Positions 36,218-44,633 of a stretch of DNA of 59,046 nucleotides are shown piece by piece. A model generated the notes under the pieces. That model saw only the letters and a program-made list of their open reading frames with translations, did not search any database and was not told where the DNA came from. The position numbers and the translations under genes are program-made. The stretch's first letter is position 1, and each line of letters opens with the position of its first letter. The stretch is taken from the NCBI GenBank assembly GCA_951801955.1, contig CATOOV010000015.1:1-59046 (forward strand), given 5' to 3'. This DNA is from an uncultured Lachnospiraceae bacterium (GTDB taxonomy: Bacteria; Bacillota; Clostridia; Lachnospirales; Lachnospiraceae).

Positions 36218-36799
36218 ATGCCAGTAAATTTACAAAAAGGGCAGAAAGTAAGCCTTACAAAAGGAAATCCCGGATTATCTAAAGTTGTGGTAGGATTGGG
36301 ATGGGATGTCAACCAGTACGATACAGGAGGAGCCTTTGACCTGGATGCGGCAGCATTTTTATTGGGAGAAAATGGGAAGGCATCCGTGTCGGAGGATTTT
36401 GTATTCTATGGAAATCTGACTCATCCAACAGGATGTGTCCAACATCTGGGAGATAACCTGACTGGAGTCGGTGATGGTGATGATGAGCAGATTAAGGTGG
36501 ATTTGTCCAACGTGCCTGCAGACATCACAAAGATTGCATTTACAGTTACGATCTATGAGGCTGAGCAGAGACAACAGAATTTTGGTCAGGTGAACAATGC
36601 GTTTATCCGTATTTACAATGAAGAAAATGGAGAGGAGCTTGTCCGCTATGATTTAGGAGAGGATTTCTCTATCGAGACAGCGGTTGTATTTGGCGAGTTG
36701 TATAAGAATGGCAGCGAGTGGAAATTCAATGCCATTGGATGCGGTTATCAAGGGGGATTGGCTGCGCTGTGTGCAAATTATGGCGTAGAGGTAGGATAG
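36218..36799 (+). CDS. terD: TerD-family protein 2
   Basis: 193 residues, closely similar to TerD 1 along the whole length ([18 protein letters not shown] start, [45 protein letters not shown]). All acidic Ca2+-site residues are kept. It has its own AGGAAGGAG ribosome-binding site and is separated from TerD 1 by the tandem repeat. That repeat could act on mRNA stability or on relative expression of the two copies. Confidence 0.95.
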   Translation: MPVNLQKGQKVSLTKGNPGLSKVVVGLGWDVNQYDTGGAFDLDAAAFLLGENGKASVSEDFVFYGNLTHPTGCVQHLGDNLTGVGDGDDEQIKVDLSNVPADITKIAFTVTIYEAEQRQQNFGQVNNAFIRIYNEENGEELVRYDLGEDFSIETAVVFGELYKNGSEWKFNAIGCGYQGGLAALCANYGVEVG

Positions 36800-36811
36800 A
36801 AGGAGGCAGCT

Positions 36812-37402
36812 ATGTCAATCAGTTTACAAAAGGGGCAGAAGGTAAACCTGTCCAAAGGCAATGCTGGGCTTTCCAAAGTGGTCATTGGCCTTGGATGGGA
36901 TGAAGTCCAGCAAAGTAAAGGCGGATTTTTCTCAAAGAAGCCCCAGTCCATTGACTGTGATGCATCTGCATTGCTTTTGATCAATGGAAAGTTAAGTTAC
37001 AAGGAGGATATTGTGTATTTTGGCAACCTGCGCCATCCTTCTGGTTCTGTCCAACATATGGGAGACAATCTCACTGGAGCCGGAGAAGGGGACGATGAGC
37101 AGATTATTGTAGATCTTGCCAGTGTTCCAGCCGAATATGACCGGATTGTGCTGGTGGTAAATATTTACCAGGCAGTACAAAGAAAACAGCATTTCGGCAT
37201 GGTGCAGAATGCATTTATCCGCCTTGTGGATGCCAGAAACAACACGGAAATGTGCAAATACGACTTGACAGAAAGTTATCCTGGTATGACAGCAATGATT
37301 TTCGGTGAAGTATACCGGCACAACGGCGAGTGGAAATTTAATGCTATCGGGCAGGGAACCACAGACCCAGGACTTGGCGAACTTGCCAATCGGTATTTAT
37401 AA
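36812..37402 (+). CDS. TerD-family protein 3 (divergent)
   Basis: 196 residues, same fold but more divergent than the first two. After VIGLGWDE there is a short insert (QQSKGGFFSKKPQ), then IDCDASALLLINGKL in place of [17 protein letters not shown] and NAFIRLVD are retained. It corresponds to the second TerD subtype usually present once per Ter cluster. It lies 12 bp after TerD 2 with a GAAGGAGG site, so the two are co-translated. Confidence 0.93.
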   Translation: MSISLQKGQKVNLSKGNAGLSKVVIGLGWDEVQQSKGGFFSKKPQSIDCDASALLLINGKLSYKEDIVYFGNLRHPSGSVQHMGDNLTGAGEGDDEQIIVDLASVPAEYDRIVLVVNIYQAVQRKQHFGMVQNAFIRLVDARNNTEMCKYDLTESYPGMTAMIFGEVYRHNGEWKFNAIGQGTTDPGLGELANRYL

Positions 37403-37444
37403 GGATTGCTGTATCAATATCCAGATAAAGGAGGAACTTTTTGA

Positions 37445-40102
37445 ATGAAATTTAATGGACTGACCGATAAAGAGGTGGAGGATTCCAGGCAGCAGTATGG
37501 TTCCAATGCCATTCCAGATTCGGAGCCTACCACATTTTGGGAGGAGTTTAAAGAAACTTTTGGAGATCCTATGATCAAGATCCTGCTTGCAATTGCAGCA
37601 TTGATGATCGTTATGTTTTTCTTTGGCTATGCAGAGATCTATGAGCCTTTGGGAACCATCGTGGCAGTATTTATTGTGGCATTTGTTTCGGCAAAGACAG
37701 GTGTGGCAAGCGATACCAAGTACCAGGAACTAAAAGAAAATACCAAGAAAGATCAGTGTAAGGTACATCGTAACGGCGTCATAACGGTGATTGATGTGGA
37801 TGATGTAGTAGTAGGGGACAAGGTGCTGCTGCAGTCCGGAGATAAAATTCCAGCGGACGGCGTATTGGTGTCTGGCTCCCTTCGGGTGGACAATTCCGCT
37901 TTGAATGGTGAGGCAGAAGAATGTAAGAAGACGGCGGCAGACGACAGTTTCCAGCTTGCTGAAGAGATTACCGGTGATACTTTTGTAGACTCCCATTCGC
38001 TGTTTCGGGGGGCGGTGGTTTTCGATGGCGAAGGTATTTTGGATGTCCGAAAAGTGGGCTTAAAGACCATGATGGGCAAGATGGCAGAGGAGATGCAGGA
38101 GGATGAGCCGGATTCACCGCTGAAGGTGAAGCTGGGGATTCTGGCAAAACAGATCTCTACCTTTGGATATATTGGAGCTATTGTCATTGCAGTGTTGTAT
38201 CTTGGGTATTTTATAATGACTGCAGGGGGACCAGGAGCATTTTTTGACTTGGGGATCCAGGTTGTCATTCAAAAGATTATTTCTGCCGTGTCTCTTGCTG
38301 TGGTAATTATCGTCTGCGCAGTGCCGGAAGGGCTTCCGCTGATGATTTCCCTGGTGCTGATGCAAAATACCAGCAAAATGTTAGATCACAATGTTTTGGT
38401 GAGAAAAGCAGAGGGAATTGAGACAGCTGGTTCCCTGAATATATTGTTCAGCGATAAGACAGGGACAATTACGAAAGGTATGCTGGAAGTAGTGGATTTC
38501 TTCACTGCAGACGGCTATTCCATTGAAATTTCAGATTTAAGCAAGCACAGCAAAGTGAAAGGAATGGTAGATCTTGCCATTGGCAAGAATACCCAGTCCA
38601 TGTTTGATGCGCGGCACCGGGTCATTGGCGGAAATGCCACAGACCAGGCGCTGATGAAATTTATTGGTGAAGAGACATTTCATACCTTGGAAGCAGATAA
38701 GGAGTGTGCAGTCACTGCAAGCCAGGGGTTTAATTCAGCAAACAAATTCAGCCAGGCTAGAATCGACAGCCTTGGAAAAACATTTTACAAAGGCGCGCCG
38801 GAGAAACTTCTGGCTGCTGCCGCAAAGTACCTGGACGCAGAGGGGAATGTGAAAGATATTGACCCAGCGGTCCTGAATCGGAAAATTGATGATCTTGCCT
38901 CTAAGGCAATGCGTGTGTTGGCATTTGGTTACTCTGAAAAAAATATGGTGGAAAATACCATCCAGGATGATATTGTAATTATCGGGCTGGTGGGAATCCG
39001 GGATGACGTCAGACCAGAGGCAAGGGAGGCGATTGAGCAGGTGCAGCATGCAGGAATCCAGGTTGTGATGATTACTGGAGACCGCCTGGAAACCGCCGTA
39101 GCGATTGCAAAGGATGCAGGACTGTTAAGAGATCCATCTGACCGAGCCCTTTCCTCGGCACAGTTAAATGGAATGTCAGACGATGAAGTGAAAAAGATCA
39201 TACCCCATATCCGTGTCATTGCCCGCGCTTTGCCTACAGACAAATCCAGGATGGTAAGGCTCTGCCAGGAAATGAACCTAGTGGTTGGAATGACAGGTGA
39301 TGGCGTAAACGATTCCCCAGCACTGAAACGTGCAGACGTGGGATTTGCCATGGGAAGCGGTACAGAGGCAGCAAAGGAAGCTGGAAAGATTGTAATTCTG
39401 GATGATAATTTTAAATCCATCAAGGATGCAATCTGGTATGGCAGGACTATTTACCATAATATTTTAAAATTCTGCAAATTCCAGCTTGTCATCAATGTGG
39501 CGGCTGTGATTGTCAGTGCTATTGCTCCTTTCTTTGGAGTGGAAGAACCTTTGAAGGTAACACATTTGTTGTTTGTCAATTTGGTTATGGATGGTCTTGG
39601 AGCCATTATGCTGGGCAATGAGCCGGCACTGGAAAAGTATATGGGTGAAAAGCCCAGAAGAAGGGACGAAAGCATTATCAGTAAAAAGATGATGGCACAG
39701 ATCCTTACCATGGGTGCTTGGCTTACAATCGTCAGTTTCGTCTACCTGAAAGTTCCATTTTTCCGAGGGCTGTTTGAGACGGATGCACAGCATTTGACAG
39801 GATATTTTGTGTTGTTTATCGTGGCGGCGCTGTTTAATGGTTTTAATGTCCGGGACGATGGTTTCGGGATTTTCAAAGGATTGGATGAAAACACAGGATT
39901 TTTAAAGGTGTTTTTTACGATTATTTTGGTACAAGCTTTGATCGTAAATGCAGCGTTGGTTCCATTGGCGCCATTTGCTTGGATTGGAAATATGTTTAGC
40001 TGCGAACCTTTTGGCATTCTGGGATGGATTGTTGTGGTTCTGCTTGCAGTTACTATGATTCCAGTGGATCTTGTACGCAAGATGGTTGTAGGAACAGAGT
40101 AA
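37445..40102 (+). CDS. PMCA-type calcium-translocating P-type ATPase
   Basis: 885 residues, P2-type ATPase. The order is N-terminal cation-ATPase domain, TM1-2, A-domain with the SALNGEAEE loop (the TGES equivalent reads NGEAEE), and TM4 with VPEGLPL. The phosphorylation motif is SDKTGTITKG, with nucleotide-domain KGAPEKLL, hinge TGDGVNDSPALKRADVGFAMG, and C-terminal TMs. PEGLP and the N-x-x-x-D pattern in TM6 (NLVMDGLG) point to Ca2+ export. It is co-directional with the terD genes and 42 bp after TerD 3. In many Ter clusters the membrane partner is TerC, so this pump may fill that place. The A-domain loop lacks the usual TGES threonine. Confidence 0.92.
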   Translation: MKFNGLTDKEVEDSRQQYGSNAIPDSEPTTFWEEFKETFGDPMIKILLAIAALMIVMFFFGYAEIYEPLGTIVAVFIVAFVSAKTGVASDTKYQELKENTKKDQCKVHRNGVITVIDVDDVVVGDKVLLQSGDKIPADGVLVSGSLRVDNSALNGEAEECKKTAADDSFQLAEEITGDTFVDSHSLFRGAVVFDGEGILDVRKVGLKTMMGKMAEEMQEDEPDSPLKVKLGILAKQISTFGYIGAIVIAVLYLGYFIMTAGGPGAFFDLGIQVVIQKIISAVSLAVVIIVCAVPEGLPLMISLVLMQNTSKMLDHNVLVRKAEGIETAGSLNILFSDKTGTITKGMLEVVDFFTADGYSIEISDLSKHSKVKGMVDLAIGKNTQSMFDARHRVIGGNATDQALMKFIGEETFHTLEADKECAVTASQGFNSANKFSQARIDSLGKTFYKGAPEKLLAAAAKYLDAEGNVKDIDPAVLNRKIDDLASKAMRVLAFGYSEKNMVENTIQDDIVIIGLVGIRDDVRPEAREAIEQVQHAGIQVVMITGDRLETAVAIAKDAGLLRDPSDRALSSAQLNGMSDDEVKKIIPHIRVIARALPTDKSRMVRLCQEMNLVVGMTGDGVNDSPALKRADVGFAMGSGTEAAKEAGKIVILDDNFKSIKDAIWYGRTIYHNILKFCKFQLVINVAAVIVSAIAPFFGVEEPLKVTHLLFVNLVMDGLGAIMLGNEPALEKYMGEKPRRRDESIISKKMMAQILTMGAWLTIVSFVYLKVPFFRGLFETDAQHLTGYFVLFIVAALFNGFNVRDDGFGIFKGLDENTGFLKVFFTIILVQALIVNAALVPLAPFAWIGNMFSCEPFGILGWIVVVLLAVTMIPVDLVRKMVVGTE

Positions 40103-40212
40103 TTTGAGTTTGTTTTGAATCGTATACCCAAGGGCACCCCATTATACCCTCTAGGGCACACGTGCCATAAAGTATGAAATTAGAAAGAGTATAGACAGGC
40201 AAACGGAATCGG

Positions 40213-40252
40213 CGTGCCAAGTTCCAATAAGGTCAGGGGCTTGGCACGTTTT
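40213..40252 (+). terminator. Terminator-like hairpin after the Ca2+ ATPase gene
   Basis: CGTGCCAAG (40213-40221) pairs with CTTGGCACG (40240-40248), followed by TTTT. The loop is long (18 nt) and the T-run short, so read-through to the HAD gene is likely. The 230-bp gap also has GTATACCCAAGGGCACC at about 40121, resembling part of the interspersed repeats. Confidence 0.5.
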
Positions 40253-40300
40253 GTATGTATCAAATGGAGTGTGGGAAGGTGGAAACAGGAGCTGCCTATA

Positions 40301-40331
40301 TGTGCTGAAAAAATGCACAGAATCGAGGAGA
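40301..40331 (+). promoter_or_regulatory. Leader motif shared with ribH
   Basis: TGTGCTGAAAAAATGCACAG then AATCGAGGAG repeats the ribH leader (5974-6002) with small changes and ends in the ribosome-binding site of the HAD gene. Confidence 0.5.
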
Positions 40332-40333
40332 AC

Positions 40334-41110
40334 ATGAAAGTATTTTTTTCTGATTTGGATAATACCATGATCTATTCTTACCGCCATGAGATTGGCAAGG
40401 AAAAGATATGTGTGGAACATTATCAGGGGAGAGAAGTATCATTTATCACAAAAAGGACCCAGGAATTGCTGGAACAGGCAAGGGAGCAAATGTTGTTTAT
40501 TCCTGTTACCACAAGGACCCAGGAACAGTATGACAGGATTGACTTAGGAATAGGAATTCCAGAATACGCGTTAGTCTGCAATGGAGGCGTGCTGCTTGTG
40601 GAGGGCAGGGAGGATAGAGGCTGGTATGAAACATCCTTGGCATCTATCATGGACTGCCAGGAAGAACTGAGGAAGGCACAGCATTTAATGGAATCAGATG
40701 AAAACCGCAGCTTTGAAGTGCGCAATATCCGCAGCCTATTTTTGTTTACCAAGAGCAGGGAACCAGAAAAGTCAGTGGAATATCTGGCACAAAAGCTTGA
40801 TACCGGACGCGTGGAAGTATTCCAAAATGGCATCAAAGTGTATGTAGTTCCCAAAAAGCTGGATAAAGGGACTGCCATCAGACGGTTTTTAGAAGCGTAT
40901 GGCAAGGAAAAAGGAAAAGATATCTTTGTGATGGCGGCAGGGGACAGTATATTTGATATTCCTATGCTGCAGTGTGCTGACCTTGGCATTGCACCAAAGG
41001 CTCTGGAAGATAGTGGTATGCTGCCAAAGGAAATCCTTGTTTTAAGGGGAGGAAGGGTGTTTTCTGAGGCAGTGTTGGAACAGGCGCTGGAGATGGGCGG
41101 CAGCAGGTAA
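40334..41110 (+). CDS. HAD-superfamily phosphatase of the Ter cluster
   Basis: 258 residues. HAD motif I is FFSDLDNT (nucleophile and acid Asp), motif II lies in IPVTTRTQEQY, motif III is K in KLDKGTAIRRFL, and motif IV is AAGDSIFDIPML. The layout with a C2-type cap matches Cof or sucrose-phosphatase-like enzymes, which dephosphorylate sugar phosphates or nucleotides. HAD hydrolases are a recurrent part of Ter biosynthetic modules with PRTases and the CitE-like lyase. The frame is open upstream to 40214, but the ATG at 40334 has GAGGAG before it and starts the conserved domain. Confidence 0.85.
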   Translation: MKVFFSDLDNTMIYSYRHEIGKEKICVEHYQGREVSFITKRTQELLEQAREQMLFIPVTTRTQEQYDRIDLGIGIPEYALVCNGGVLLVEGREDRGWYETSLASIMDCQEELRKAQHLMESDENRSFEVRNIRSLFLFTKSREPEKSVEYLAQKLDTGRVEVFQNGIKVYVVPKKLDKGTAIRRFLEAYGKEKGKDIFVMAAGDSIFDIPMLQCADLGIAPKALEDSGMLPKEILVLRGGRVFSEAVLEQALEMGGSR

Positions 41111-41259
41111 ATAGTGTTATCCTTTGCTTCAGCCGATTGTTTACGCTATTATGATTGTTTTGCAATTGTAATGACAATAAGTTTTCCTTTGGGGACAGCC
41201 ATAATATGAATGAAAACAGGGGTAAGTGTGGTACAATATATCGCAAGGAGGAATGTACC

Positions 41260-42180
41260 ATGGTGATTTTACAACAAATGCTGGTTTTATTTCTTGTCAT
41301 GCTGATAGGTTTTTTAGGAGAACGAAAGGGGATCTTGGATGATATTACAAGTAAAAAGATATCCTGGATTGTGGTAAATATTGCCAATCCAGCAATGATT
41401 TTGTCCAGTTTGTCAGGGGAAAACAGGATTCCTTCCCAGGAACTGGTCGTCACAGCGATGATTTCCATAGGGATGTTTTTATGCCTGATGGGGCTTGCAG
41501 TGGTTCTTCCGAACATTTTAAAGGCGAAACGGTCACAGTACGGTGTTTATCGGGTGATGACGGTATTTTCCAATATTGGTTTTATGGGGTTTCCGATTAT
41601 TTCTGCACTGTATGGCAAAGAGGCGCTGTTGTATGTGTCGCTGTTTATTCTGCCCTACAATATTTTAATTTACACTTATGGGATATTATGCCTGAGCAGT
41701 GAGGAAATTAATCTGAAAAGCAGTTTAAAGAAAATGGGGAATATTGGTGTTTTCGCAAGCCTTGGAGCATTGGTTCTGTATTTTGGGAATATTGTGCTTC
41801 CAGACTTATTGTCCCAGGCTTTTGATATGTTTGCAAATTTGACAGCACCGTTGAGTATGATGGTGATAGGCGCTTCTTTTGGAACCATGTCTTTACGGCA
41901 GATGCTGACAGATGTAAGGCTGCTGATATTTGCTGGAATTAAATTAATACTGATTCCTGTTGTTGGAATGTGGATTTTGGTACAGTTTGTGGGCAATTCC
42001 ATGTTGCTGGGGGTGTGCCTGGTGATGTTGGCAACGCCGGTTGGCAGTATGACAGCGATGTTGGCGCAGCAGTATGACTGCGACAGGGATTTGTCATCCA
42101 GAGGCGTGGCACTGACAACATTGTTATCTGTCGTGACCATCCCGGCAGTTGCACAGATATGCAAACTGTTTTTAAAATAA
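41260..42180 (+). CDS. AEC-family (auxin efflux carrier-like) transporter
   Basis: 306 residues with about ten transmembrane helices. The AEC pattern is visible: LVMLIGFLGERKGILDD near the start, VFSNIGFMGFPII in the middle, and a C-terminal half repeating LTAPLSMMVIGASFG and MLATPVGSMTAML. The family exports organic acids or similar anions; the substrate is unknown here. ATG 41260 is chosen because AAGGAGGAATGTACC precedes it; the open frame begins at 41155. The 150-bp gap upstream has no clear terminator. Confidence 0.88.
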   Translation: MVILQQMLVLFLVMLIGFLGERKGILDDITSKKISWIVVNIANPAMILSSLSGENRIPSQELVVTAMISIGMFLCLMGLAVVLPNILKAKRSQYGVYRVMTVFSNIGFMGFPIISALYGKEALLYVSLFILPYNILIYTYGILCLSSEEINLKSSLKKMGNIGVFASLGALVLYFGNIVLPDLLSQAFDMFANLTAPLSMMVIGASFGTMSLRQMLTDVRLLIFAGIKLILIPVVGMWILVQFVGNSMLLGVCLVMLATPVGSMTAMLAQQYDCDRDLSSRGVALTTLLSVVTIPAVAQICKLFLK

Positions 42181-42275
42181 TAGGTAATTTGGGAAACTTT
42201 ATACATTTTATGAAAAATTTTATTATTTTTTGTTTTGAAATTATCTATTCTAAATGATAGGAAAGTGAGGTTGGG

Positions 42276-43613
42276 ATGAAAGGCGATTTGACCAAAGGAC
42301 CTGTTATGGGGTCTATGCTTCGTTTTGCGGTTCCTATGATTTTAGGAAATTTATTACAACAATGTTATAATGTAGCAGATACTTTGATTGTGGGACAAGT
42401 TCTGGGAAGTAATGCATTGGCTGCGGTAGGTTCTTCTTTTACATTGATGACATTTTTGACTTCGATTCTGTTAGGTCTTTGTATGGGAAGCGGCGCAGTT
42501 TTTTCCATTCGTTTTGGCCAACGGGATGAAAATGGTCTGAGAGAGAGCATATATGCTTCCTTTGTGCTAATTGCAGGAATCACAATTTTATTGAATATCC
42601 TTTCCTTCGCCTGTTTGGATGGAATACATAGTTTTCTTCAGGTACCAAAAGAAGTATGGGGGCTTATGAGGGAATATCTGATTATTATTTTCAGTGGAAT
42701 TGCAGCTACTTTTCTTTATAATTATTTTGCATCCTTCCTGCGGGCAGTGGGAAATTCTGTGGTACCTCTGATTTTTCTTGCCGTTTCTGCCCTTTTGAAT
42801 ATTATTTTGGATTTGTGGTTTGTATTGGGAATTCAGACGGGGGTTGCCGGAGCGGCTGGGGCAACGGTAGTGTCACAATATATTTCTGGATTGGGAATTG
42901 CAATTTATACACTTATGCGTTGTCAGGAGTTTCGGACAATTTTCAAAAACTTCCGAATCCGCTGGAGTTGTATCAGAGAAATTGCTAGTTTCTCTATCTT
43001 GACCTGTATACAGCAGTCTGTGATGAATCTTGGAATCCTCATGGTGCAAGGGCTGGTCAACAGCTTTGGATCCACAATCATGGCAGCTTTTGCAGCAGCA
43101 GTAAAAATCGATGCGTTTGCTTATATGCCAGTACAGGATTTTGGCAATGCCTTTTCTACGTTTATTGCACAAAATTATGGGGCAAAAAAAGAAGAACGCA
43201 TCCGTGTTGGATTAAAGGGCGCCATAACTGTGGCAATGATATTTTGTATTGTGATATCCGCGGCGATCTGGATATTTGCTGCTCCGTTGATGGGGCTGTT
43301 TGTGAAAAAAGGAGAGATTGAGATTATTGCGGAAGGAATCCGTTATCTTCGGATTGAAGGGGCATTTTATTGTGGAATTGGCTGCTTGTTCCTGCTGTAT
43401 GGGCTGTATCGGGCACTGGGCAAACCAGGGATGTCTGTGATACTTACCATTATTTCTCTTGGCACAAGGGTGGCTTTGGCTTATATGCTTTCTGCTGTGC
43501 CATGGATTGGAGTGCCTGGCATTTGGTGGGCGATTCCTATTGGCTGGTTTTTGGCAGATGGAGTGGGAATATTTTATTACATAAGATTAAGGCACCAAAA
43601 GGGGAGTTTATAA
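42276..43613 (+). CDS. MATE-family multidrug/Na+ antiporter
   Basis: 445 residues with twelve hydrophobic segments in two homologous halves. The MATE start GPVMGSMLRFAVPMILGNLLQQCYNVADTLIVGQVLG is typical, and the second half contains AFAAAVKIDAFAYMPVQDFGNAFSTFIAQNYGA. It exports cationic compounds in exchange for Na+ or H+. It is an independent unit downstream of the AEC gene; the gap is AT-rich with no clear promoter boxes. Confidence 0.92.
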   Translation: MKGDLTKGPVMGSMLRFAVPMILGNLLQQCYNVADTLIVGQVLGSNALAAVGSSFTLMTFLTSILLGLCMGSGAVFSIRFGQRDENGLRESIYASFVLIAGITILLNILSFACLDGIHSFLQVPKEVWGLMREYLIIIFSGIAATFLYNYFASFLRAVGNSVVPLIFLAVSALLNIILDLWFVLGIQTGVAGAAGATVVSQYISGLGIAIYTLMRCQEFRTIFKNFRIRWSCIREIASFSILTCIQQSVMNLGILMVQGLVNSFGSTIMAAFAAAVKIDAFAYMPVQDFGNAFSTFIAQNYGAKKEERIRVGLKGAITVAMIFCIVISAAIWIFAAPLMGLFVKKGEIEIIAEGIRYLRIEGAFYCGIGCLFLLYGLYRALGKPGMSVILTIISLGTRVALAYMLSAVPWIGVPGIWWAIPIGWFLADGVGIFYYIRLRHQKGSL

Positions 43614-43672
43614 CTGCTTTTTGGCAGTTTCATATGTATTCAGATGGTGGGAAAGGAATTTGACTGAATCAT

Positions 43673-43698
43673 AGGATCCGCCATATATAACGGATCCT
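43673..43698. terminator. Hairpin between convergent MATE and pflA genes
   Basis: AGGATCCG (43673-43680) pairs with CGGATCCT (43691-43698) around a 10-nt loop. There is no strong T-run on either strand, so it is at best a weak bidirectional terminator. Confidence 0.35.
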
Positions 43699-43703
43699 CA
43701 AAA

Positions 43704-44633
43704 TTAAATCTTATTCAGGTAGCCCTTATAATCCATAGTATGCAGCAGCTCTTCGGAACGGGAAATCTGTTCTTTCGTGGGAGGTTGTATGCCTGTGAGT
43801 GGATAAGGGATTCCCAGTGCCTCCCACTTGGGAATTCCAAAGGTATGGTAGGGCAGCACTTCAAAACGTTCTACGTTTCCAAGAGATTTTACAAAGGCAT
43901 CCAGATGTGCCAGATCTTCTTTGGAATCATTGATGCCAGGGATTAGAACATGGCGGATCCACACAGGTTTTCTGATTTCTGACAAGTATTGTGCCAGTTC
44001 CAGGATATTTTCATTTCCATGTCCAGTCAAGGTCTTATGAGAATTGGTATCTATATGTTTCAGATCTAATAGGATTAAATCCGTATATTCCATAAGTTTT
44101 TGAAATTTTTCGAAAAATGGTTCCGATGTGGTAAATGGATTTCCAGAGGTATCCAACGCTGTGTGTATCTGTTGTTCTTTGGCAAGATGAAAAAATTCTA
44201 TTAAAAAACCTATCTGAAGCAAAGGTTCCCCGCCGCTGGCTGTAATACCCCCGCCGTTTTTCCAATAGGAGCGGTAACGTATGGCTGTCTGTAAAAGTTT
44301 TTCAGGAGTGTACCAGCTCATATTTAGCCTTTGGCTGTCTGTGGCAGGTTGTGTTTGCGTGTCTGATCCTATAGTGTCTGTAACGGTGTTTGGCTTAACT
44401 ATTTCTGAACGTGAAAGAATTTGCCAGACATCGGGACAGGCTGTAGTATTTTGATTTTTTCCATATGCGTGCGTAGGGAATTGCCAGGTATCTGGATTGT
44501 GGCAAAATTTACAGCGCATGGCACATCCTTGTAGGAATACAAGAAAGCGGACACCAGGACCATCCACGGAACCAAAACTTTCGACAGAGTGAACAGCCCC
44601 CAGAAGGGGACTGCCTGCACTATACGGTTTCAT
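43704..44633 (-). CDS. pflA: Pyruvate formate-lyase activating enzyme PflA
   Basis: 309 residues, radical-SAM enzyme that installs the glycyl radical on PflB. The cluster motif is CAMRCKFC, followed by HNPDTW, and [14 protein letters not shown] is the SAM-binding GGEP region. Compared with usual PflA (about 245 residues) there is an extra stretch of about 50 residues between HNPDTW and the WYTPEKLL helix, rich in Thr/Ser/Asp. I start at ATG 44633, which overlaps the end of pflB by 14 bp, implying coupling. A TTG at 44648 is less likely. Confidence 0.9.
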   Translation of the reverse strand: MKPYSAGSPLLGAVHSVESFGSVDGPGVRFLVFLQGCAMRCKFCHNPDTWQFPTHAYGKNQNTTACPDVWQILSRSEIVKPNTVTDTIGSDTQTQPATDSQRLNMSWYTPEKLLQTAIRYRSYWKNGGGITASGGEPLLQIGFLIEFFHLAKEQQIHTALDTSGNPFTTSEPFFEKFQKLMEYTDLILLDLKHIDTNSHKTLTGHGNENILELAQYLSEIRKPVWIRHVLIPGINDSKEDLAHLDAFVKSLGNVERFEVLPYHTFGIPKWEALGIPYPLTGIQPPTKEQISRSEELLHTMDYKGYLNKI

